Assembly: GCA_963770155.1 (NCBI GenBank)
Contig: CAVYOE010000001.1
Span: 992,001-1,056,000, forward strand
Origin: CAVYOE01 sp963770155
GTDB lineage: Bacteria; Actinomycetota; Thermoleophilia; Solirubrobacterales; 70-9
Direction of reading: 5' to 3'
DNA length: 64,000 nt
Every line of letters starts with the position of its first letter. Positions within the stretch are counted from its first letter, which is position 1. Shown here one piece after another: positions 8,984 to 18,176 of the stretch. The position numbers and the translations under genes are program-made. Below the pieces are notes generated by a model. It saw only the letters and a list, made by a program, of their open reading frames with translations. It had not been told where the DNA came from and ran no database searches.

Positions 8984-10169
8984 CGGCTGCGAGCAGCGCC
9001 TCTACTCCGGGGAGCTCTTTGCCTTCGAGCAGCTCGAGCGCGGCGCCGCCGCCGGTCGAGAGCCAGTCCACGTCGTCGGCCAGCCCGAACTCGACCATCG
9101 CTGCGGCCGAGTCGCCGCCGCCGACGACGCTCTTCGCCTTGGTCGCGGCCACTGCCTCGCCAATCGCCCGCGTCCCGGCCGCGAACGGCTCGAGCTCGAA
9201 CGCGCCCATCGGGCCGTTCCAAAAGACCGTGCCGGCGCCGGAGATCCGCTTGCCGTAGCGGGCTGCGGTGTTGGTGCCGATGTCGAGCCCCATCCACCCC
9301 TCCGGGACGTCGATTCCGTTCAGTTCGCGGCGCTCGGTGGCGGCATCGAACTCCCTGCCGAGCACGAGGTCCTCCGGCAGATGGAGGATGCACTCGCTGG
9401 CATCGACCGCTTCGAGCACCTTGCGGGCGTGCTCGACCCCCTCGTCGTCGACCAGCGAGTTGCCCACATCGCGGCCCTCGGCCTTGAAGAAGCTGAAGCA
9501 CATGGCCCCGCCGACCAGTATCTCTCTGGCCGAGTCGAGGAAGGTGTCGATGACGTCGATCTTATCGGCGACCTTGGCTCCCCCGAGCACGATCACCAGC
9601 GGCTGCTCGGGCTCGTTGCGCAGGGCGGTCAACTCGCCCACCTCGCGCTCCAGCAGAAGGCCGGCATAGGCCGGCAGGAGGTGAGCTACCCCTTCCGTGG
9701 TCGCGTGCGCCCGGTGGGCCGCGCCAAACGCATCGTTGACGTAGAGGTCGGCCAAGGCGGCGAGCTCGGCGGCGAGCTTCGGGTCGTTCTCGGTCTCGCC
9801 CCGCTCGAAGCGGCTGTTCTCGAGCATCAGCAGCTCCCCGGCGCCCAGCTTGCCAGCGGCCTGCTCGACTTCAGGTCCGGTGAGGGCACTTGCCATCTCG
9901 ACCTCGGTCCCGAGCAGTTCACCCAGCCGTCTTGCGACCGGCGCCACCGAGAGCTCCGGATCGGTGCCCTTGGGCCGGCCGAGATGGGTGACGAGCACGA
10001 TCGCCGCGTCGCGCTCGCGCAGCAGCTCGATCGTCGGCAGTGACGCCCTGATCCTGGTGTCGTCCGCGATCTCGTCGCCGTCGAGCGGGACGTTGAGGTC
10101 GGCGCGCAGCAGCACCCGCTTGCCGCCCACGTCCGCGTCCCGGACGCTGGCCTTGGTGAAGCCGGCCAC
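8973..10169 (-). CDS. pgk: Phosphoglycerate kinase
   Basis: ATP-generating glycolytic kinase, 398 aa from the GTG at 10169. Family motifs are RVLLRADLNVP at the N-terminus, THLGRP, the nucleotide-site lysines in LGGAKVADK and the C-terminal GGGDSAAA. The frame remains open far upstream through gap, so the start is a judgement. GTG 10169 begins the conserved N-terminus 14 bases after the gap stop. TTG at 10187, overlapping the gap stop as TTGA, would add six residues and is also possible. Neither has a strong Shine-Dalgarno sequence, so coupling to gap translation is likely. Confidence 0.95.
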   Translation of the reverse strand: MAGFTKASVRDADVGGKRVLLRADLNVPLDGDEIADDTRIRASLPTIELLRERDAAIVLVTHLGRPKGTDPELSVAPVARRLGELLGTEVEMASALTGPEVEQAAGKLGAGELLMLENSRFERGETENDPKLAAELAALADLYVNDAFGAAHRAHATTEGVAHLLPAYAGLLLEREVGELTALRNEPEQPLVIVLGGAKVADKIDVIDTFLDSAREILVGGAMCFSFFKAEGRDVGNSLVDDEGVEHARKVLEAVDASECILHLPEDLVLGREFDAATERRELNGIDVPEGWMGLDIGTNTAARYGKRISGAGTVFWNGPMGAFELEPFAAGTRAIGEAVAATKAKSVVGGGDSAAAMVEFGLADDVDWLSTGGGAALELLEGKELPGVEALLAADGR

Positions 10170-10183
10170 CGACTGGGTGGAGC

Positions 10184-11206
10184 TCAACCGCTGACCGCGG
10201 CGGGCTGCAGCACCTTCGCGGCCAGCTCGACGCAGCGGTTCGAGTAGCCCCACTCGTTGTCGTACCAGGCGACCGCCTTCACCAGCTTGCCGTCGAGCAC
10301 CATCGTCTGGCCCGCGTCGAAGATCGAGGAATGGGGATCGCCGACTATGTCGGTGGAGACGATCGGGTCCTCGGTGTAGGAGAGGATCCCCTCGAGCGGC
10401 CCGGCGGCGGCGTCGCTGATCGCCGAGTTGACCTCCTCGGCCGTCGTCTCCTTCGAGGCCTGGAACACGAGGTCGACCACCGATCCGGTCGCGACCGGCG
10501 CCCGAACCGCGATCCCGTTCAGCTTGCCCTCGAGCTCCGGCATCACCAATCCGATTGCCTTGGCGGCGCCGGTGCTGGTCGGGATCAGGTTGATCGCGGC
10601 GGCGCGGGCGCGCCGCAGGTCCTTGTGCGGCATGTCCTGGAGTGACTGATCCGCGGTGTAGGCGTGGATCGTGGTCATCAGGCCATGCTCGATGCCGATC
10701 GCCTCGTGCAGGACCTTCGCCATCGGAGCGAGGCAGTTGGTGGTGCAGGAAGCGTTCGAGATGATCTGGTGCTGCTCGGGGTCGTAGTCGTCGTCGAAGT
10801 TGACTCCGAGGGCGACCGTGACGTCGGGGTCGGTCGCGGGAGCGGTGATGATCACCTTCTTTGCGCCGGCCTCGAGATGCTTGGCGGCGTCTTCCCGGCC
10901 GGTGAAGAGGCCGGTCGACTCGATCACGACCTCGGCGCCGAGCTCTTCCCACGGCAAGGCGGCCGGGTCCTTCTCGGAAAGCACCGTCAGCTGGTCACCG
11001 TCGACGCTGATCCCGTCCTTGCTGGCCGCAACCTCGCCGGGAAACCGACCGAGGATCGAGTCGTACTTGAGCAGGTGCGCCAGCGTCTCGGCATCGGTGA
11101 GGTCGTTGGCGGCGACGAAGTCGAAGTCCGCGCCAGCCGCATGGGCGGCGCGGAAGAAGTTCCGCCCGATACGGCCGAAGCCGTTGATGCCGACCTTAAG
11201 TGCCAT
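10184..11206 (-). CDS. gap: Glyceraldehyde-3-phosphate dehydrogenase, type I
   Basis: NAD-dependent glycolytic dehydrogenase, 340 aa. The Rossmann motif GINGFGRIGRN starts the protein, and the catalytic Cys is in SNASCTTNC with the C-terminal WYDNEWGYSNR. ATG at 11206 has a clear Shine-Dalgarno AGGAGG seven bases upstream, the best ribosome site in this cluster and consistent with its being the first gene of the gap-pgk-tpiA-gpmI-tgt operon. Confidence 0.98.
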   Translation of the reverse strand: MALKVGINGFGRIGRNFFRAAHAAGADFDFVAANDLTDAETLAHLLKYDSILGRFPGEVAASKDGISVDGDQLTVLSEKDPAALPWEELGAEVVIESTGLFTGREDAAKHLEAGAKKVIITAPATDPDVTVALGVNFDDDYDPEQHQIISNASCTTNCLAPMAKVLHEAIGIEHGLMTTIHAYTADQSLQDMPHKDLRRARAAAINLIPTSTGAAKAIGLVMPELEGKLNGIAVRAPVATGSVVDLVFQASKETTAEEVNSAISDAAAGPLEGILSYTEDPIVSTDIVGDPHSSIFDAGQTMVLDGKLVKAVAWYDNEWGYSNRCVELAAKVLQPAAVSG

Positions 11207-11229
11207 GCGGTCCTCCTATTGTCTCAGTC

Positions 11230-11592
11230 TCAGTCCGTGAACACCGATATCTCGACGTTGTACCCGTCGGGGTCCCGGAGCCTCGCCGCGTAGTTGCCGT
11301 TCCCCTGCGCCGGGGGACTGCCGGGCTGTCCGTCGTTCTCGCCGCCATGCTCGAGGCCCGCCTCCCAGGCGGCCTTCACCGCCGGGATGCTCTTGGTCGG
11401 AAACGAGACGTGTCCGAACCCGGGACGCGTCTCCCCGCCTCTGTGGATGTAGAAGACGGGCTTCACCATTCCCCACCCAACCGCGTTGTCGTCCTCGAAC
11501 TGCCGCCTCCAGCCGAGCGGATTGAGCACCGAGTCATAGAAGCGCCCACTGCGCTCGAGATCGGTGACACCTATGGACACGTAGTTCAACAT
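11230..11592 (-). CDS. VOC (glyoxalase/bleomycin-resistance) family protein
   Basis: Small single-domain vicinal-oxygen-chelate protein, 120 aa, usually acting as a dimer of beta-alpha-beta-beta-beta modules. The pattern YVSIGVTDLERSGRFYD at the start and DPDGYNVEISVF at the end is typical of uncharacterised lactoylglutathione-lyase-like proteins. It lies 23 bases upstream of gap in the same direction and may be cotranscribed with it, although gap has its own strong ribosome site. The substrate is unknown. Confidence 0.8.
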   Translation of the reverse strand: MLNYVSIGVTDLERSGRFYDSVLNPLGWRRQFEDDNAVGWGMVKPVFYIHRGGETRPGFGHVSFPTKSIPAVKAAWEAGLEHGGENDGQPGSPPAQGNGNYAARLRDPDGYNVEISVFTD

Positions 11593-11665
11593 CGGCGCGG
11601 AACCCTAGATCATCCCTGCTCCCGAGCACGCCAGGGCTTGCCCGGGTGAGGCGACGCACAGCAGC

Positions 11666-12440
11666 TCAGGGCTGTCGAGGCTCCCACCGGAAGGCGAGCA
11701 TCGCAGCGACCAGCCCTGCCACGCCCCAGGCCGCGACGATCGCAAGGTCTCCCAGTTCGAACCCGGCCCCTGTGGTCGCCGGGTCCCACGCCGTGAAGAA
11801 GGCCTCGAAGAAGTGGCGGATCGGGAACACGTCGGCGACCTTGAGCACCCCGTCGGGGATCTCGCTGTCGGGGATGAAGATGCCCGACATGAAATAGAGC
11901 GGCAGCACCGTCGCGTTGGTCACGGCGGGGGCTGCGTCCTGGGAGGGGATGATCGCGGTCAGGGCAAAGCCGATGCAGGAGAAGGCAAAGGCGCCGACCG
12001 CCAGCGTGACCAACACGGCCGGGAGGGTCTCGGTCGGCAGGGATACGTCGTACACGAGCTTGCCGATCAAGGCGACCAGGGCGACCATCAGGACCGAGAT
12101 CACGAGTCGCGTTCCCCACCCGGCCGGCGACGAATGCCCAAGCCGGCAGCGGGGTGCCGCGCACCCGCTTCAACATTCCGCTCTCGCGATCCTCGGTCAG
12201 GTTGATCGCAAGGCTGACCGTAGTCGCCGAGATCACGGCCAGGGCGATGATCGCGGGGACGTAGTACGTCGTCGTCTTGACGCCGCCGCGCTCCTCGATC
12301 GTCTCGTTGCCGAAGATCGTCGCGAAGATGAACAGGAAGATCAGCGGCAGCATCACGGTGAAGAAGACCGAGGCCGGGTCCCGCCAGAAGACCTTCTGGT
12401 CGTAGCGGAACTGGTGTGCTGCCAGGGCGGCGGCGGTCAT
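11666..12440 (-). pseudogene. ABC-2 type exporter permease, frameshifted
   Basis: Membrane subunit of an ABC-2 drug/lipid/polysaccharide-type exporter, partner of the ATPase encoded just upstream (ATG/TGA overlap of 4 bases). The N-terminal part (MTAAALAAHQFRYDQKVFWR..., first TM helices) and the C-terminal part (ISVLMVALVALIGKLV to EPRQP) are in different frames. Removing one base from the C4 run at 12114-12117 joins them as AGRVGTRLVISVLMV, giving an uninterrupted protein of about 257 aa with six helices. All other features are intact, so an assembly or read error is more likely than a dead gene. Confidence 0.8.
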
Positions 12441-13378
12441 TCGGGAGTGACCGACTTGGGAGTCGTGTCCTCGGGAGTGACCTCGGTCAGCTCGAGGTAG
12501 ACGTCCTCGAGGCTGGGCCTGCGCACCTCGAGCCCGGGGAGCTCCACGCCCCGCTCCGTTGCCCAGGTTGTGAGCTCGCGCAGCGCCGGCACCGGGTCCG
12601 GGACGCGCAGGATGACCTCGCTCCCCTCATGCTCCGCGAGCGAGAAGAGATCGTCCGGGAGCTCGCCGGTGCCGAGGCCGTCGGGCAGCCGGAAGCGGAT
12701 CTCGGTAGGGCGGCCGTCGCGATTGCCGAGGGAGGCGGGCGGGCCCTCGGCAACGATCTCACCGCTGGCGATGATCGCAACCCGGTCGGCAAGGGCCTGC
12801 GCCTCGTCCATGTAGTGGGTCGTGAGCAGGACCGTCTTGCCCAGCTCGCGAAGGCTCGCGATCACTTCCCAGGCCTGCCGCCGCGCGGAGGGATCGAAGC
12901 CGGTCGTCGGCTCGTCCAGGAAGAGAAGCTCGGGGTCGCCGACCAGGGCCATCGCCACGTCGAGCCGGCGCTGCTGGCCGCCCGAGAGCCTCGCTGTGCG
13001 CGCGTCGGCCTTCTGATCGAGGCCGACCAGGGAGATCGTCTCGTCGACGTCGCGCGGCGACGAGTAGTAGCCCGCGTACTGGGAGACGGCCTCGTGCACG
13101 GTCAGCTCGGGCGTCAACCGGCACTGCTGCAGGACGATCCCGATCCGCTCGCGCCAGCCGCGGTCGACATGCCGGGGATCGACCCCAAGGACGCTGACCT
13201 CGCCGGCATCCCGGTCGCGGTAGCCCTCGAGGACCTCGACCGTGGTGGTCTTGCCGGCGCCGTTGGGTCCGAGCAAGGCGAAGATCTCTCCAGCTTCGAC
13301 CTCGAGATCGATGCCGCGCACGGCTTCGACGCCGTCGTAGGACTTGCGCAGCCCGCGGGCTCGAATCACCGCCGTCAT
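12437..13378 (-). CDS. ABC-2 exporter ATP-binding protein
   Basis: Cytoplasmic ATPase of an exporter, 313 aa. Walker A is GPNGAGKTT, the signature LSGGQQRR, and Walker B FLDEPTTGFDP, with the switch His in TTHYMDEA. A C-terminal regulatory extension of about 90 residues follows, as in DrrA/CcmA-like subunits. The frame is open upstream into rapZ, but the ATG at 13378 begins the conserved TAVIRARGLRKSYDG. It overlaps the permease gene by 4 bases. The pair occupies the place where yvcK and whiA are usually found in actinobacteria. The transported substrate is unknown. Confidence 0.92.
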   Translation of the reverse strand: MTAVIRARGLRKSYDGVEAVRGIDLEVEAGEIFALLGPNGAGKTTTVEVLEGYRDRDAGEVSVLGVDPRHVDRGWRERIGIVLQQCRLTPELTVHEAVSQYAGYYSSPRDVDETISLVGLDQKADARTARLSGGQQRRLDVAMALVGDPELLFLDEPTTGFDPSARRQAWEVIASLRELGKTVLLTTHYMDEAQALADRVAIIASGEIVAEGPPASLGNRDGRPTEIRFRLPDGLGTGELPDDLFSLAEHEGSEVILRVPDPVPALRELTTWATERGVELPGLEVRRPSLEDVYLELTEVTPEDTTPKSVTPE

Positions 13379-13418
13379 GCCGCGATTGTCTCGCCTGGCG
13401 GCCGCAGGTGAGGCCCGG

Positions 13419-14313
13419 TCAGCCTGCTTCGAGGTCGCGGTGGGTGATCTGGAGGCTGATGTCCTCGCGGCCGGCGAGCTGGATGGCGATCCGGTCGGCG
13501 ACGCATAGCGACCGGTGACGACCCCCGGTGCAGCCGATCGCGACGTGAGGTGCTGCTTGCCCTCGGCAACGTAGGCGGGCAGCAGGAACTCGAGCAGCGG
13601 CATCAGCCGCCCGTAGAACTCACCCGCCTGGGTTCCTGCCTCGACGTACTCCTTCACCTTGTCGTCGTGGCCGGTCAGCGGCCGCAGCTCATCGACGTAG
13701 TGGGGGTTGGGCAGGAACCGGACGTCGAGGGTGAGGTCCGCGTCGCGCGGCGGCCCGTTCTTGAACCCGAAAGTGGTCAGCGTCAGCGCCATGCGGCCAT
13801 CCGGCCCTCCCCCCTTTCCGATCATGTCGGTGGTGATCCGCCGGCGCAGCTCGCTCCCGGTCAGGCCGGTGGTGTCGATGACCAGGTCGGCCCGCTCGCG
13901 CAGCGGTGCCAGCAGTGACCGCTCGGCCCGGATCCCGTCGGTGATCCGGCCATTTCGCGCAAGCGGGTGGCGGCGGCGGGTCTCCTTGTAGCGGTGCAGG
14001 AGGGTCTCCTCGTCGGCCTCCAGGAAGAGGACACGCGGGTCGATCCCGCCCCTGGCGAGCTCTTCGAGGACCGCGAGCAGCTCCTCGAAGTAGTCGCCCT
14101 CCGCGGACGTCGGAGACGACCGCGGCGCGCTCGACCGCCACTGCCCTCGTGCCGGAAGAGCTCGCCGAGCGACCCGATCATCCGCGGCGGCAGGTTGTCG
14201 ACGCAGAAGTAGCCCCCGTCCTCGAATGCCGCGATCGCCTCTGACTTACCGGCGCCGGAGTGCCCGGTGATCAAGACCAGCTCGACCGGTGTTCCCGCGC
14301 CGTCTTCGCTCAC
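13419..14313 (-). pseudogene. rapZ: RapZ/YvcJ family nucleotide-binding protein, three frameshifts
   Basis: P-loop protein of the RapZ/YvcJ family (RNase adapter or nucleotide-derived signal binder), about 297 aa when the frames are joined. Walker A GHSGAGKS is near the start, followed by YFCVDNLPP. The GRMALTLTTFGFKNGPP, PNPHYV and the C-terminal GCTGGRHRSLC motifs are all present. They are spread over three frames: one extra base near 14138, one extra base at 14097-14099, and one missing base near 13545. The repaired protein ends at a TGA at 13419. The GTG start overlaps the repaired uvrC end by 4 bases. With the whole family length preserved, sequencing error is the likeliest cause. Confidence 0.85.
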
Positions 14314-16192
14314 GTCACCCTGTTCAGCTGTCGGTGGATCTCGCGGGCGAGCTTACCCGGCACCCCGGGCACCGCCTCGAGCTCCTCGCGCGTGGCGCCG
14401 AGCAGCCGCTCGGGTGACCCGAAGTGCCGCAGCAGCGCACGCTTGCGCGCCGGGCCGACGCCGCGCACGCCGTCGAGCACCGAGCCGCTCATGGCGCGGT
14501 CGCGCTGGAGCGGTGGAACTCGATCGCGAACCGGTGCGCCTCGTCGCGAACCCGCTGCAGCAGCCGCAGCGCCTCCGATCCCTCATCGAGGAGCAGCGGC
14601 TGCTTGCGGCCCGGGATGAAGATCTCCTCGATCCGCTTCGCCAGGGAGATCACGGCGACGCCGCGGTCGGCGAGCGGCTTCAGGGCTTTCATCCCCGCCG
14701 CGAGCTGGCCCTTGCCGCCATCGATCACGATCAGGTCCGGCACCGAGGCGAAGCCCTCGTCGCGCTCGGCGTCGTGCGGGGAGATCTCGACCTGCTCGGT
14801 GATCCGCGCCGCCCGCCGGCTCAGAGACTTCCTTCATGGCCGCGACGTCGTCCTGGGCGGTATCCGCGGATCTTGAAACGGCGGTAGTGGGCCTTCTTCG
14901 GCGCCCCGCCCTCGAACACGACCATCGAGGCGACGGTGTGGGTCTCGCGCAGGTTCGAGATGTCGAAGCCCTCGATCCGCACCGGCAGCCGCTCCAGCCC
15001 CAGCTCCTCCTGCAGCGAACCGAGCGCCTCGGCGCGCCGCTGGCGGCGGTGCTCGCGCCGCAGCTTGTCCTGCGCCAGAGCCAGCCCGGCGTTGCGCTCG
15101 GCCAGCTCGCGCAGCCGGCGCAGGTCGCCCCGCTTTGCGGGGCGCACCTCGACCGAGCCGTCGCGGCTGGTCGCGAGCGCCTCGGCGAGCACTTCAGTCC
15201 GGTCGCGCAGCTCCGGCCCGACCACGACCAGCGGACGGCACCGCCGGAGTGGCGCCGTAGTACTGGAGCATGAACCCCTCCGCGACCTCGCCGAGGTCCC
15301 CGGAGCCGCTCTCGAGATAAAAGCTATGGCGCTCGGCCAGGACACCGTCGCGGACCTGAAACACCTGAGCGTTGGCGTCCCCGTCCTCGACCGCGACACC
15401 GATCAGGTCCGCGCTGTCCACCGAGGCACCGGCCACCCGCTGCCTCTCCATCAGGCTCCGGACCGCCCCGAGGCGATCGCGGACGAGTGCTGCGCGCTCG
15501 AAGTCCTGGGCCTCCGAGGCGCCCTTCATCTCCTCCTCCAGCTCCGACTCGATCCGGCGGTAGCGGCCTGAGAGGAAGTCGGTGATCGCGTCGATGTTGC
15601 GGCGATAGGCCTCGCGGTCGATGTAGTCGACGCAGGGCGCTCCGCACCGCTTGATGTAGTAGTCGAGGCAGGGGATGCCGGAGCGCCGCCCCGGCTCCTT
15701 TCCTTCGCAGGTTCGATACTGGAATAGCTTGCCGAGCAAGTCGAGCGTCTCGCGGACGCGCTTCGCGCTCGAGAACGGGCCGAAGTAGAGCCGCCGGGCA
15801 CGGTGCTTCTCCCGCGTGAAGTAGACCCGCGGGTACTCCTCGTCGAGGGAGATGGCGATGTAGGGGTACGACTTGTCGTCGCGCAGGCGGATGTTGAACC
15901 GCGGCCGGTGGCGCTTGACGAAGCTCTGCTCGGCCAGGAGCGCCTCGGCTTCGGTGGCGGTGACCAGAGTCTCGATCGACTCGGTCTGCTCGAGCATCTC
16001 GGCGGTCGAGCCCTTGCCGGAGAAGTGCGAGGCCACCCGCTTGCGGATCGAGCTTGCCTTGCCGACGTACAGCGGCGCCCCTTCGCGGTCGCGGAAGATG
16101 TAGACGCCCGGGGAGTCGGGCAGGTTCCGCCGCTGCTCCTCGAGGGAGGAGCCGGCCTTCTTCCTCTTCTTCTTTGCCTTCTTGGCGGTCAT
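14310..16192 (-). pseudogene. uvrC: Excinuclease ABC subunit C, four frameshifts
   Basis: Dual-incision nuclease of nucleotide excision repair, about 626 aa when repaired. Domains in order are GIY-YIG (PGVYIFRD, LYVGKA), the Cys-containing region, the UVR motif (EEEMKGASEAQDFERAA), the RNase H-like endonuclease (FDISNLRET, VIDGGKGQL) and tandem HhH at the end (LDGVRGVGPARKRALL). Four indels break the frame: an extra base at 15235, an extra base at 14855-14857, an extra base near 14823-14826, and a missing base near 14507. Each correction restores family sequence. ATG at 16192 opens with a Lys-rich extension (MTAKKAKKKRKK). It is probably functional in the organism. Confidence 0.88.
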
Positions 16193-16313
16193 GACGATGG
16201 GCAAAGGGTAGGCTGCCCGTCCCATCGCCCCGCCCAGCCTCGAGACCCTGAGCATCGAAATCGACGGTGAGGTCGGCACGCTTACGCTCAACCGACCCGA
16301 CGCACTCAACGCG

Positions 16314-17033
16314 ATGAGCCCCGAGATGATCGGCGAGCTCACCGTGGCTGCGGCCTGGCTCGCCGACCGCGCCCCGCTGCGGGCCCTGATCGTGACGGGC
16401 TCCGGGCGTGCCTTCTGCTCGGGTGGGGACGTCAACTGGTTCAAGCGAGGCGTGACCGACGAGGAAATCGACCTGCCTTCGGAGGTACGGCGCGGCGCCG
16501 AGGTCCTGCACCAGGCGATCGTCGACTTCCGCCGCATCCCCTACCCGATGATCGCGGCCGTCAACGGCCCCGCCGCCGGCGCCGGTTTCTCGCTGGCGCT
16601 GTCCTGCGACCTGCGGATCGCCTCGGAGGACGCCTTCTTCGCGATCGCCTACGGGCGCATCGGCGCCTCTCCGGACGGCGGCATGACCTACTTCCTGCCG
16701 CGGGTGGTCGGCCCGGCCAAGGCGCTCGAGCTGGCGATGAACGACCCGAATCTCGACGCGACCAGCGCACTGGAAGCGGGCCTGGTGAGCGAAGTCGTGC
16801 CTGCCGACCAGCTCATGGACAGGGCGCGTGAAAAGGCGACCAAGCTCGCCGCCAAGGCGCCGCACTACGTGCGCATGGCCAAGCGCCTCCTGCACGAGAG
16901 CATCGAGAACTCGCTCACCGACCATCTCCAGCTCGAACGGCACGGGATCGCCGACAGCATGGCTACCGAGGATCTTCGCAACGGCGTCACTGCCTTCTTC
17001 GAGGGCCGCGAGCCCGAGTTCAAGGGCGATTAG
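16314..17033 (+). CDS. Enoyl-CoA hydratase/isomerase (crotonase) family protein
   Basis: Crotonase-fold enzyme acting on acyl-CoA thioesters. Oxyanion-hole strands are SGRAFCSGGDVNWF and NGPAAGAGFSLALSCDLRIAS. The first ATG (16314) gives 239 aa but cuts off the conserved first beta strands. The same frame is open back to 16212 and encodes SLETLSIEIDGEVGTLTLN before that ATG, exactly where crotonases begin. No ATG, GTG or TTG occurs there; ATC at 16224 or CTG at 16248 would be needed, with AAAGGG at 16203 as a possible ribosome site. The true protein is probably about 265-270 aa. The substrate cannot be predicted. Confidence 0.85.
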   Translation: MSPEMIGELTVAAAWLADRAPLRALIVTGSGRAFCSGGDVNWFKRGVTDEEIDLPSEVRRGAEVLHQAIVDFRRIPYPMIAAVNGPAAGAGFSLALSCDLRIASEDAFFAIAYGRIGASPDGGMTYFLPRVVGPAKALELAMNDPNLDATSALEAGLVSEVVPADQLMDRAREKATKLAAKAPHYVRMAKRLLHESIENSLTDHLQLERHGIADSMATEDLRNGVTAFFEGREPEFKGD

Positions 17034-17129
17034 CCCGCGGCGCGCCGGGGTAGGCCTGACGCGAATAAGGTTCGGCTCCTCTAGATCCGACTCAGACCTC
17101 CCTCAAAGCAGACGACGAAAGGACTGAAA

Positions 17130-17582
17130 GTGAAGAAGGCTGCACTGATCTTTGTCGCCGTCGCGCTTGCCGCGTTCGGGTTTACCGCCTGCGGCGGCGA
17201 TGACGACGAGGACGACGAGACCACCACGGCCGCCGAGACGACGGCGACCGAAACCACCGGCACCGACACCACGGCGGGCGGCGGAGGCGCTGGTGGCGAG
17301 AAGCTGTCCTTCGCCGCTCCGGCCGACGGCAGCTTCGCGTTCACTCCGGATACGGCCAATGCCAAGGCCGGCGCTGCCGAGATCAACTTCGACAACAAGG
17401 CCGGGCTCACGCACGACCTCGTGCTCGAGGATGAGGCCGGCACCGAGGTCGGCAAGACCGAGCAGATCTCGAAGTCGACCGAATCGTTCACGGCGGAGCT
17501 GAAGCCGGGGACGTACACCTTCTACTGCTCGGTCCCGGGCCACCGTCCGGGCGGCATGGAGGGCACGCTCACCGTCAAGTAA
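17130..17582 (+). CDS. Plastocyanin-like cupredoxin lipoprotein
   Basis: Exported blue-copper-type protein, 150 aa. The signal ends in the lipobox FTAC (Cys 21), and an acidic, Thr-rich linker leads to one cupredoxin domain (about 58-150). The type 1 copper ligands are complete: His 95 (THDLV), Cys 133 and His 138 (YCSVPGH), and Met 143. It is thus a candidate periplasmic or surface electron carrier. The GTG start is preceded by AAAGGA at good spacing. No oxidase partner is adjacent. A copper lysyl-oxidase-like protein is encoded about 1.3 kb downstream, but a link is only suggestive. Confidence 0.88.
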   Translation: MKKAALIFVAVALAAFGFTACGGDDDEDDETTTAAETTATETTGTDTTAGGGGAGGEKLSFAAPADGSFAFTPDTANAKAGAAEINFDNKAGLTHDLVLEDEAGTEVGKTEQISKSTESFTAELKPGTYTFYCSVPGHRPGGMEGTLTVK

Positions 17583-17603
17583 GACGGCAGGCGCGAACTC
17601 GTT

Positions 17604-17633
17604 GGCGAAGGGCGGCTGCGGCCGCCCTTCGTC
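17604..17633. terminator. Bidirectional hairpin between convergent genes
   Basis: A near-perfect stem with arms GAAGGGCGGC (17607-17616) and GCCGCCCTTC (17621-17630) around a TGCG loop. It can be lengthened on both sides with C-G, a G-T wobble and G-C. It lies between the stop of the cupredoxin gene (17582) and the stop of the MaoC gene (17664). There is no long T-run, so it may end transcription weakly or protect 3' ends. Confidence 0.6.
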
Positions 17634-17663
17634 GTTCAGGCGCCCTTCCGGGGCCGAGCGCTG

Positions 17664-18131
17664 CTACTCGGGCAGGGCGCGACCGACCGAGTCCCCGACG
17701 AAGCAGGGCTTCTCGTTGCCCTCGACCTCCATCGTGAACCGGGTGACGACCTGCCACCAGCCTCCGCCGACGTCCTCGACCTCGACCACCTCGCCGCTGG
17801 CCCGGACCTTGGCGCCGGCCGGAACCGGCGCCGGGAAGCGCACCTTGTTCCAGCCGTAGTTGACGCCGAGCTTGAAGCCGGTCGAGCTGATCAGGTCGCG
17901 CCGCAGGCCGTCGATCAACGACAGGGTCAGGTTGCCGTGGGCAACCGTGGTCCCGAACGGGCTCTCCTTCTTGGCCCGCTCGACGTCCACATGGATCCAC
18001 TGGTCGTCGCCGGAGAGCTCGGCGAACGTGTCGATCATCTCCTGGGTCACCTGGCGCCACTCGGTCGGCCCGACGGTGTCGCCGAGCAGGTCCTTGAGAC
18101 CCTCGACTCCCTTTACCTCGACAGCAGGCAT
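17664..18131 (-). CDS. MaoC-like hotdog dehydratase ((R)-specific enoyl-CoA hydratase family)
   Basis: Single hotdog-fold hydratase, 155 aa. The catalytic Asp/His pair is visible in the hydratase-2 motif DDQWIHVDVERAKKESPFG, followed by TTVAHGNLTLSL. These proteins hydrate trans-2-enoyl-CoA to (R)-3-hydroxyacyl-CoA in beta-oxidation variants or polyester synthesis. It stands alone, convergent with the cupredoxin gene and followed in the same direction by the Ala/Lys-rich lipoprotein at some distance upstream. Confidence 0.87.
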   Translation of the reverse strand: MPAVEVKGVEGLKDLLGDTVGPTEWRQVTQEMIDTFAELSGDDQWIHVDVERAKKESPFGTTVAHGNLTLSLIDGLRRDLISSTGFKLGVNYGWNKVRFPAPVPAGAKVRASGEVVEVEDVGGGWWQVVTRFTMEVEGNEKPCFVGDSVGRALPE

Positions 18132-18176
18132 CCCCGGAAACCTATCGGTCCCCGGGGGCCCCGCTGAAATCTTGCG

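Noticed and set aside
11666..16192. True decay of uvrC, rapZ and the exporter (genome reduction)
   Set aside because: All conserved motifs survive, every lesion is a single base, and lesions cluster in one patch. Sequence error explains this more simply.
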